Assembly (NCBI GenBank): GCA_030248065.1
Contig: JASAMV010002668.1
Coordinates: 1-64,000 of the forward strand
Source of the DNA: Rhynchonema sp. JSB1_4
Taxonomy: Eukaryota; Nematoda; Chromadorea; Monhysterida; Xyalidae
Direction of reading: 5' to 3'
Length of the DNA stretch: 64,000 nt
The notes under the pieces were generated by a model. That model had not been told where the DNA came from. It ran no database searches and saw only the letters and a program-made list of their open reading frames with translations. Each line of letters starts with the position of its first letter. Position 1 is the stretch's first letter. This document shows positions 55,713 to 64,000 of this stretch, one piece after another. The position numbers were made by a program, and so were the translations under genes.

Positions 55713-57849
55713 TCAGCAGCCTTTTGCGAAATAAACGGCTTTTGGATCCTCAATGGTCATTGATCTGTCTTCACATACGGCGTTGGCGTACAGATAACAC
55801 TCGTATTGATCACTGAAGATTGAAATTTACCAGTCCCATGATCCTTTGAGTCTATTCGACCAAAATTTAAGAGTGGCAGTGTAGACGAACAGATCGGCGT
55901 ATTCCACATGGACAGAAAAACAAAATTTGCGATCCATCTACAGATCTACGGCACTTTTATCGCTAACATTGACCAAAACGTGATCTCATTCACAACTTAA
56001 CAGGTTGCATTGTTTCAAACGTGCACGAAAGGCAACGCAGGCTTACTGTAATCAAGTTTCACGCACCTGTAATAGACAGCCGATCGACACTCCTCTATTT
56101 CGCAACATCGCTCGATACATTTCTCAGGACTGAACACTTGTTTGTGAGTGTTGTTGAACAACAACAGGACTGCATTGATCGGATATTGGCCTTTCATCAT
56201 CTTGTATGTGGCTAAAATGCAGATGATTCATTATCTTACAACGAATTGACGTTTCAGCCGGCAATAAGCGGGCATTTCCGGTATACACCAACTCGCATCG
56301 CATCGTTTCTGCACTTTGGCGACGATGCAGTTCTCGGCGCCCGGATAGTCGCATGGCGGCGGATACATGTTCTCATCGTTACGACAACTGTCTTCGTACC
56401 CTGCAAGTCCAGAGACAGACAAAAGATATTCACAGGTCAGAACCAAAAGAAAAACGGGAAAAAGATCGCCGAATGGTCAGCACCATTTTCTAGCAGCACG
56501 TGTGACACCCATCGCCGTAGCATCGCCACGTTCGAATAGACAGCCGACTTTGAGCCGCATCTGGCCGGACCCCAGGACACGATGCCGGACGCGTACCAAC
56601 TGGTGCCCGTTGCTCGATCCAGACACATCAACGGACCACCGCTGTCACCCTAAAAATTTGCTACTTGGGTCATTTTTCAACAGAATGCCTTTCTGCACTA
56701 ATTTTCGATGGGTCTTTTTCAACAAAATATCCATTCCGCATTAATTTCCCATGGGCAAAATCTCCATTCCACACTAATCTCCTAATGTTTCTTTTTCAAC
56801 AAAATGACCATTCTGCCCTAATTCCCCATGGGTCTTTTTTTCAGTAAACCACTGACTCTGCACGGCGAACTGCCGCCCGGTGATCCGCTGCACATCATTG
56901 TGGCATCGATGCTGTCCTTCCACATCGAATCATGCGCACAATATTCCTCACGGTCTTTGACTTGGACTTTAGCGAACAACGGAATTTGTGAACCAAACGA
57001 TCCTGGAATTTGGTGTTTGAAAAAATGTAGCTTCCGACTGAGAAACAGTGTGTGTCTGGGTATATAGTGAGCTAACGATGGGTTGATCCCCATCCGGCCA
57101 CGACGCATTGATCGTTTACTCGTGGCTCAAACGGCATCGTGTTGGGGCCGTAGCAAGGCAGACAAATCGGGTTGACGTTCATCTGCAAACTTTGTGCATG
57201 GGTTGGCTCTTTTTTGCGTTCATATCATGCCAAAAGGTCCATGTGCCATTCCCAGACGACTAACGTACATATGTTCTGGTTCTCAATATGGCAATGTCGA
57301 ACGAGTTTGAGTTTTCCTTGTAGTTCGGGTGCTGATGGAATCGTTCGAAGGACACTCTCTGCGCCATCGGGTCATTCAGATCGGAAGTGTTGTATGAGTT
57401 GACCCAAGCCGACAGTTCGTATGTTTCTCGGCCGACGACACTACAGTTGGGCCAAGAACGGTTACATTTCATTGTCATTTTCGAATGATAAAACTTTGTA
57501 AAATAAAAGTGATATGATGAGAACCAAACCAATGAGCAGCGGTTATTATCAGATTGGGTGCAATGACGGCACCGCCACACACGAGCTTATCATTGTGTCT
57601 GATGTTAATCAACCACGGAATCGCGCCTGGTTTCATACCGGATCCACCGACGATGTAGGGCTGCGCAGAATCAAGCAGTACAACAACGATGTTTTGATCT
57701 TTTGGATGTACTAGCAAAGGCGAACTAACCGTGACGACGGGGAAGTATGGCGCTTGACCACATCGTTCGAAATACTTGGTCAATCGAAACTGGCCATCGG
57801 CACACGAAACGAGCGCAACGATCAAGAAAACGACTGTCGAAACGAACAT
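55713..57849 (-). CDS. Secreted trypsin-like serine protease with Cys-rich and MANSC-like C-terminal domains
   Basis: Secreted S1-family protease. Exons on the minus strand: 57849-57530 (possibly with a 69-nt intron inside), 57440-57269, 57182-57077, 57002-56857, 56649-56484, 56400-56251, 56211-56067, 55812-55713. The model is 411 aa. A signal peptide (FVSTVVFLIVALVSCADG) precedes YIVGGSG, the usual activation site. The triad is His in ITAAHC (split by intron 1), Asp in NSFDIAIL, and Ser in GDSGGPL. GWGST and GIVSWG are in place. After the protease domain comes a cysteine-rich segment (YEDSCRNDENMYPPPCDYP), then a domain with CIERCCEIEECRSAVYY and YECYLYANAVC that resembles MANSC. The position behind the DSGGP loop suggests Ser or small hydrophobic specificity cannot be read reliably here. 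Confidence 0.88.
56675..56842. repeat. Degenerate ~42-bp tandem repeat in a protease intron
   Basis: The frame TTTTTCAACAAAATGNCCAT...CTAATTNCCCATGGG recurs about four times with substitutions in the intron 56650-56856. The units differ enough to be old. Confidence 0.75.
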
Positions 57850-58430
57850 TTCACTGTTTCACATGTGTCCGTTTTAAATGACGAATCTGAAAATGATAGT
57901 TCCTTACTATGCAAAATTCTGGCTCGAAAATTGACGCGAGCAAACTCAATTATCATGTGACAGACAGTAGTTCTCAAACTGAACTTGCTGAAAATGCGCA
58001 TGCGCAGCACTACACTTCTTCTTTTAACTAATCAACGAACTTGACTAACTAACTGACGTATTGCGCACATTACATGGTACGGAACCAGCAAGGTACGCAC
58101 GATGTACATGTACATACATATTACAGCGCAAAATAAACACGTTTCATTTTATTCAATAAGTGACGTCGTAGCCAAAAACAGGTGAAATGTATGAAAATTG
58201 CCGGACTGAATGTGTGAGCATTGGAGACATGTGGCGGAGAAAAGAGTGAGAATGAGAAGCGCGAAAATAGCTGCTTACTCAGTCCCTGGCACACAACCAC
58301 AATGTTCCCTGTCTCCCGTCCAAACAAACATAGTGCTACAGCTACACTACAGTCTATCCTCTCAACAGTGAATCAATCGGGATCCAAATTTTTGTTCACT
58401 ATCCAGAGTATAGTAAAGGTGGTGTTATAA
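57850..58430. other. Protease upstream region, no gene seen
   Basis: Promoter side of the minus-strand protease gene. No ORF or confident regulatory motif was identified. Confidence 0.35.
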
Positions 58431-58644
58431 CTTCTCCATTTTGGGCTTGTAGACAGTGAGGACAAATTTTTGTTTCAATAATACTTTGTGATAGCGAGAG
58501 CGCTAATTTCGATGATCGCGAAAGTTGTTCATTCGGTGCTGGGGAACAACCTTTACGCTGGTCGAAATAGTGATCCAATGCTATCCGAAAATTTGATTCA
58601 AACAAAAATTTGTCCTCATTGTCAGCAAGCCCAAAATGGACAAG
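58431..58644. mobile_element. Inverted-repeat element with 48-bp arms
   Basis: The left arm CCATTTTGGGCTTGTAGACA through AAATTTTTGTTT pairs with the right arm AAACAAAAATTTGTCCTC through AAGCCCAAAATGG with few mismatches. The spacer is about 117 bp. It is probably a foldback or MITE with no coding capacity. Confidence 0.75.
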
Positions 58645-59236
58645 AAAGCTCCAGCTTAATTGTGGGAGGTTCAACAGATTGGGAACCAAACTATCGTTCA
58701 CACAATACTGATATGTAGAGAGAGTCTCAGTGTGGAGGTTTACCAGACTCAACTGCTGTATTATAAAAGAACTCATGTTGCATCCAGATCCAACTCTTTC
58801 TCAAAAGTGAACACGTCTCACCGGAAATTGTTTGAAGCAGAACGACTTCTTTCAGGAGGGATTGTTTTGCCCTGCATGCACAGTCGTTAGTGCCTTACTT
58901 TAAACTCATCGTTTTGCTTGTTTTTTGTCAAAATTTGTCTCCACTTTGTTGTGATGTACTTGTCTGCACGAACTTTGTTCATTTTGTCGGTGGTGACACA
59001 TTCCCAATGTACTGAGGCAAAACCAAATCGTCTGCTTGCTGTCGGCACATGGCGACAGACACAATTATGATTTGGGCCAGGCGGGCAGACGTCACGCGCG
59101 GTATGTTCCAAGTTTCTTCGAATTGCCCACATTTATAGCAACAGTGTCGACGTGGTTCTGCCACAGGACGCATGGACGGACCCACTGGTGCACGTTTATA
59201 TAGTAAGGTTCAATCTGCCACACCCACCAAACCGGA

Positions 59237-59387
59237 CGCAGTCGAAGCAGGCAACAAGCTCAACACACAGTCAACAAGCCACGCAGCTGGCTCGTGTGCG
59301 TTTCGAATGTTTCAGTCACACAAGCTGTGTGCGTCAGCTGCGTGGCTTCTTGACTGTGTGTGACTTGTTGCCTGCGTTCGACTCGAA
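59237..59387. mobile_element. Long foldback palindrome upstream of the Ly6 gene
   Basis: Left arm GCAGTCGAAGCAGGCAACAA ... AAGCCACGCAGCTG pairs with right arm CAGCTGCGTGGCTTCTTGAC ... TTGTTGCCTGCGTTCGACT over about 60 bp. The loop centres on TTTCGAATGTTTCAG near 59310. It ends about 265 bp before the Ly6 ATG. Confidence 0.85.
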
Positions 59388-59652
59388 CGGGAGCTCCCCC
59401 CAAAGAAAACAAAAGAAAAAAATATACCACCAAAAGGTAAATCAAACTTCAAAGCGACGGCAGGCGTCAGAGCCATTAGCAAGTCGCGTCATTAGTCACA
59501 TAAAATGGCTGCTCGATGAAAAGACCCGTGGTTTCATGAGTTGAATGAAAAGGTAGTTGTTACCGCCGTGGCTTTCAATGCGTACGTGCGCGCCAAGTTT
59601 CGGTCTTGTACTGCATTGCTCAGCTTTTTTCAGATTGCAACTGAAGGAAACG

Positions 59653-60719
59653 ATGAACATTAACGTGTGCTCCCACATCTTTATTCTGAACTTTATTGTG
59701 AGCCAGCTGCCGTCAGATGTCGTTGCAGGTGGGATACATTCGCATGTATACGTACATAGATCCGTTAGGTTTTTTGCTTTCTGGTGGCCCGCCATGCACC
59801 CGTATTTTTCAGCGTTCTCAATTGATTGCTATAAATGCCTGGTGTTAACCGAGAGCGAGCAAGGAACCTGCAACCGAACGGTCGAAACGTGCTCAGGCAA
59901 CAGCAGCACCAAGTCATGCATCAAAATGAGTGGCACTGAAATCTGGAGTAAGCCTATCTGCTCACCAAACTTATCCCTCAACAAGCTCCACTTGTGCCCA
60001 TTTATAGGTGGCGTATATGTTGCGTTCTACGACTGCCACACAGATTATATCACCGATCATTGTGGGAAGATATTGCCGTTCGAGCTGCGATACGTATGTC
60101 GCCAATGGAATTTATTTTGGGCAAAAATCTATACTATGCTAAAACTGAAAAACTGAAAACGAGTGCGCGCGTCTGTCGACTTTTTTATATTTTGTCGTGT
60201 CGCGAGAAGGTTCCCTTTTGGATACAGCAAGCAATGAGCAAGAGCAAAATGACAAGTTTTCTATTGCTCTTGCTAATCGTCATTCTCGCTCTGCATTGCC
60301 AAGCAACTCATTACCAAGCAAGATCAGCGACATGGGAAGGCGTAAAACTGAGAGTGGTAAATTTCTGAAGATGCTAAACCTCCCGGGTGAACTGAGTGCA
60401 GAGAGATAAACCTCATAGAGAATGTTTTCACTGTTATGATAAACGAAATGCCACGCAACACGCAACGGGCGAACCCGGGGCGGAGGCACGGGTAAGCGAC
60501 TGGTTATTATACCATGGAAATTGCACCGGACGACATTTAAATTGATTATTCGCAACACAGGAAATGATGGGATACAAGGACGTGCAATTCTGTTCGTGTT
60601 CCACATCGTTCTGCAATCGTGCCGCTGCGGATCACAAACCCCGTGCCTTTCTACTATTCATCACTATTCACTGTTGTATTTCTTTGCTTTCTGAATCTTC
60701 GTTATTCTCATTCGACTAA
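59653..60719 (+). CDS. Ly6/three-finger protein, likely GPI-anchored
   Basis: Four in-phase exons (59653-59728, 59813-59947, 60008-60093, 60561-60719) give 151 aa. The N-terminus MNINVCSHIFILNFIVSQ is a signal peptide. The mature part begins IDCYKCLVLTESEQGTCNRT and includes CSGNSSTKSCIKMSG, YDCHTDYITDHCG, and the closing CSCSTSFCNRA, a variant of the CxxxxCN signature of Ly6/uPAR domains. The last 25 residues are hydrophobic (RAFLLFITIHCCISLLSE), as in GPI-anchored members. Such proteins often modulate receptors or channels at the cell surface, but no partner can be inferred here. Intron 3 contains a small secreted-peptide-like ORF. Confidence 0.85.
60234..60368 (+). CDS. Small secreted peptide-like ORF in a Ly6 intron
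   Basis: 44 codons starting MSKSKMTSFLLLLLIVILAL, an ideal signal peptide, followed by HCQATHYQARSATWEGVKLR and a stop after VVNF. It lies on the same strand within intron 3 (60094-60560) of the Ly6 gene. It could be an independent peptide gene, an alternative first exon, or chance. No homology was recognised and the mature part is only about 20 residues. Confidence 0.3.
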   Translation: MSKSKMTSFLLLLLIVILALHCQATHYQARSATWEGVKLRVVNF

Positions 60720-61175
60720 CAATCTGTTTGAGGAGACAAAAGAATTAAATTGTGCTGGTAAATGTAAATGAGTCTTTATCTGCATGTGCAGCTGCACGAC
60801 CCATCAAACCGAGCACTGGCGATTTTTGTCTCTTGCGTTGGTTAAATAAAAGCATTATAATCGTGCGCAGTGAGACCTAATATTCTTTTGGGATGCAATT
60901 AATGGTGAACTATCTGTATTCGGTTGGGGATGCAATTAACAAGACAGAAATATGCCCTAAGGGCATAAATGAGGATGTGCACTGCTTCTAATGGCTCTGC
61001 CCTCGCCATGCACAGATGTGACGAAACTCTGTTTATCAGTTTGCACGCAGTGATCTGTTACAGACCAGCAATAAGATCTGCTGGTGGGGCTTTATGGAGG
61101 CAAATTTGCGTGATGCAAAACATTGTGAGAAACATTGTGATGAATGAATGGTATCCTTTTCAGATTTAAAAAAAA

Positions 61176-62769
61176 ATGTTGAACGATAGTGTTGACATCG
61201 ATCTCGGTTGTAGGAAGCAGATCGCAGCATTGACTGCCCATCCGACTTACATTCCGGGTGTGCTACTATGGTGTTGTTTTGATAACATTGGAGCAATCCT
61301 CAATGGCTTGTTGTTTCGCGTCACCCACGACACGCAAGTGTTGTGTGCAAACGTGAAGATTTTGCTCCTGAACTGCACACTGTGTGTGTTTGGATCGGCG
61401 ATTTGCTCCATCGTAAAATCGTGCGTACACCTGATCTTGATAATGCTAAAATCAACGCCACCCTGCGTAAGTTGTGTGTAATGTGCGCTTAATATCACAA
61501 AATTGATTGTTGAATTTTGTGTTACGACGTGTGCGACAATCAGATATGATTTACATCAGGTTACAAATGCTGTATGCTACTTGATGGAGTTCCCTCACTC
61601 GCTCATCGCCAATGTAATCATATGGTCGTTTGCCGTGATCAGCATTGACTGCTATCGGATGAGTCGACATGTACGTTTTGCCTCTAAGGCTTCAAAATTA
61701 GACACTGCTTCATCCGTTGTCTGTTCGAGAGCTCCTGTCACCCTCATCTCCAGGCTCATCACAACAACTCGCCAGAAATGGAAACTGAGACCCGAGGAGC
61801 GCAAGTGGGCCGCTGGCTAACAGCTATGTGTTGGGCATGCGCGTTTGTGAATATATTGTTCTACGGTGCACTGAAACTGTTTGAAACCGAGTCATCGCAG
61901 CCAATGAAGGTTAAAACCTCACATCTTCACATAATGTCTTGTCTTCCGTAACTTGCCAAGGTGTTTTATTCCAGTTACGTGACGGTGATAGTTACAGTTG
62001 TTACGAAATATGATGAACCCAAGAATTTAGGTTTGGTGCGTTGGATCGGCTATTATTCCAGCACGATTCAAATGGCTTGCAATTGCTGTGTATAGTCCAG
62101 CCACGAACTCATGAGACGACTTATTTTGAAGTTGACTGGAAACGGACAAAACCGGCCGAAAGAAAGAAAAAGAGAAAAAACCCCCCCCCCCCCACAAGCG
62201 CCCCCAATACATCACTGTTGTCCTGTGTCCGTTTATCCTGTTCTGCGTGGCAAGAAAAATTAATGAAAATCGACTGGCTGATTTTACAAAAAGGTGACTA
62301 ATTTCATGTTGTTGATGCCATTTTATTATCAAAATGGTTTGTGTTGTTTCAACTTAAACAGCAGCCGTAATTGGCGACGCCAACTCTTAGATCGCAAGCT
62401 TTTTCACTTCTCCTATTTTTGCACCAATGCGGTGAGCGTTGTTTCATTCGTCACAACAAATACAAACAGTTTAGAACGATAAAGTAGAACTTATGAATGC
62501 AAGTGATGGTGAGCACGAACGTTTATTACAATAATTACAGCAACGTTCGCCACTCATTATGGCAGCGCACGCTCCTGCGGAGGAATGCTGATGTCACTGA
62601 CGCCTTTCAAGTTGGTTTCAGGCCGCACACGCATGTTTCAAGTGACGACCGGCCTTAATTGCAGGCGGTCATAATCGCATTCGTTCTAATTTCATTATAC
62701 CTAGTTGTGGTTTTCGTCGTGGCCGAGGGTGTTACAGATGACGAAATACAATCTGATATTGTTCGGTGG
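61176..62769 (+). CDS. Seven-helix receptor-like protein, nematode Sr-like
   Basis: A multi-pass membrane protein assembled from exons 61176-61466, 61560-61670, 61754-61909, 61961-62089 and 62665-62769, all joining in phase 0. Hydrophobic segments lie in order: GVLLWCCFDNIGAILNGLLF, VKILLLNCTLCVFGSAICSI, ANVIIWSFAVISIDCYRMSRH (a DRY-like position), WLTAMCWACAFVNILFYGAL, YVTVIVTVVTKYDEP, and AVIIAFVLISLYLVVVFVVA. A seventh helix (LVTFQFISSILSAIVLGG, near 62820-62870) is readable only in another frame. The style, with CANVKILLLN after helix 1, resembles nematode Sra/Srb/Sre-type chemoreceptors. A MITE-1 5' fragment at 62091 sits at the donor of the fourth exon and supplies GTATAG. The 3' end of the gene is unresolved and the copy may be broken. 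Confidence 0.5.
62091..62200. mobile_element. MITE-1 5' fragment followed by a C homopolymer
   Basis: TATAGTCCAGCCACGAACTC through AAGTTGACT matches the first 47 bp of MITE-1. It then breaks into an AAAGAAAG and C-run segment (62160-62190) similar to other A/C runs in the window. The rest of the element is absent. Confidence 0.75.
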
Positions 62770-63594
62770 GTTTTTGCACAACAGTTTTCTGATGAACTGC
62801 TTGAGCCTTGTGACGTTTCAGTTTATATCGTCAATTCTTTCTGCCATTGTTCTCGGTGGTCTACCCGTTGATCTGTGTGTGCAATATTCGCCCGATCAAA
62901 ACGAAAATGTTGTTGCTGCTTGGTTGTGCACCGACCGTCGCAGTGCAACCAGCCGACGGTGAACGACAAGCAGCGCGTTACATGATCGCCCTCGAAACAC
63001 AATGGATGCAAGCGCTTGTATGTCATGTTGCGCGCGCGGCAGTAATGTTGAACACAAGTTGTACATGTGCATCGACTTTTCCAGAAGAGTTATCCTCAAC
63101 GACCGACGCATCAGTGCAACGATGGGAGACGACCAGCAACGAAAAACGAACCAGAGCAAATCATCAACGATCCAACCCCCCAACTGTCGACTCCTTTTGA
63201 AGCGTGGGGAACAGACCGTATCATCGACAATAGCACACCAGGTCAAAGTCATTGCTCATGATACATTCGCTTTTCGTGTTTGTTAACAGCATTTATTGTG
63301 CGGTTTCAGGCCCTTGTTGCAGACGTACTGATGTTGAAAAATACACTCAAAAAACCTCTCATAATGAAGCTGGACAATCGTCGCGTGTATGGGCCACGAG
63401 TGCAACTGTTCGTAATGTGAAAGGAGCTGCTCCCCTTGACGAGAAATCTGAAAGCGTGACTTTATTTGTTGGCGATAAACCGTTATCAAAATTTTAAGCG
63501 CGCAGGAGATGCAGCTGAGACAATTACCGAAACATTCTCTTTTTTTAATGACAGAGAACGTATGCGTATACATTCCAAAATAAAAAGTTGCTTT
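62770..63594. other. 3' part of receptor region, unresolved exons
   Basis: Short open stretches are present (near 62783-62870 with a hydrophobic helix, 63082-63240 and 63311-63497). A proline-rich tail frame at 63082-63240 looks protein-like. No set of junctions gives one continuous reading frame with the upstream receptor exons. Confidence 0.35.
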
Positions 63595-63665
63595 CTTCGA
63601 CTGGGGCTCGAACCCAATTCCTCCTCCATAACCTAAGATGTCGTTTAGCACACATGCTCGCACCT
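63595..63665 (-). repeat. tRNA-like sequence
   Basis: On the minus strand, TTGGGTTCGAGCCCCAG is a paired T arm. TTAGGTGCGAGCATG stands where a D arm would be, and GTGCTAAACG lies between short pairing arms with a possible serine GCT anticodon. The anticodon stem has only four good pairs and the acceptor stem was not found. A T-rich tail follows, as at 22790. It may be a SINE or a decayed tRNA-Ser. Confidence 0.35.
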
Positions 63666-64000
63666 AATGAATCAACCTCATCCACTACCCGTAACCGGTC
63701 ATGTGATCGAGCCTCGGTTCTATCACTGTCAGTCAGTAGTTCCTGGAGAGTTAGGAAAAGGACGATCGATTGGTTTCTATTGTTGTTTCTGGACACGCGA
63801 TAACGATATTCTATAAAACGACACGAGATCAATGATGCAAGCAGTTGCGCCAACCATGCATGTCAATGTTTCTGGGACTTGTGCCTGAACAACATGAATA
63901 CCCACTTTAGTGACAGACACACCTTAGTGACATCCCTTGGACCATGGGATTGATGGTTCAGGATGACCCTTCTCTCTGTGCTGGTGGATACGCGTGGCGG
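63666..64000. other. Window end, no gene seen
   Basis: No supported coding sequence or repeat structure was identified in the last 335 bp. Confidence 0.3.

Noticed and set aside
58979..59185. Minus-strand CYKCGQ motif resembling a gag-type zinc knuckle
   Set aside because: The remaining Cys and His are in another frame and spacing is wrong. No other retroelement sequence surrounds it.

Overview
The window is nuclear DNA of an animal. The genes are spliced, usually by GT-AG introns of about 35 bp to 2.6 kb. They include animal-type families: AMP-activated kinase alpha, actin, a CALHM channel, EAF, DHX16, a PDZ protein, a MANSC-domain serine protease, a Ly6 protein and a serpentine receptor. 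The actin N-terminus, the receptor style and a short TTAGGC-like run fit a nematode or close relative, but this is an inference. Exon joins were checked by reading phase. Actin gives exactly 376 aa, DHX16 1025 aa, AMPK alpha 652 aa, EAF 237 aa and the XPG-fold protein 598 aa.

Layout: 154-3780 is a stack of nested short transposons. The AMPK alpha gene (+) runs 4611-11770, with transposons and homopolymer runs in its introns. A CALHM channel gene (-) lies at 14280-16990, a broken C2H2 zinc-finger gene (+) at 17346-18019, actin (-) at 20058-23339 and a PDZ protein (+) at 26938-28721. A second nested transposon block covers about 28960-33312 and continues at 33600-36085. EAF (+, 33374-37135) has its first exon between the two parts of that block. 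DHX16 (+, 37524-49649, 21 exons) carries two small antisense genes in one intron, plus a foldback element, a MITE and a hAT deletion derivative in others. An asteroid/FAM120-like XPG-fold protein (+) lies at 50099-53682 and a trypsin-like protease with a MANSC-like tail (-) at 55713-57849. A Ly6/three-finger protein (+) is at 59653-60719 and a seven-helix receptor-like gene (+) at 61176 to about 62769.

The most unusual content is the transposon population. Several families of short elements end in CAGTG...CACTG and have 8-bp target duplications, as hAT elements do. They have G-rich subterminal arms and are nested up to six deep. Copies of one family share ends and core but differ in a short word repeated several times on both sides of the core. 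The word is uniform within a copy and different between copies, and three families show this. A second notable item is the pair of tandem genes for small one-helix proteins with arginine/serine-rich tails, antisense inside the DHX16 gene.

The genes form no operon. They are ordinary single-copy animal genes in an AT-moderate, transposon-laden region.
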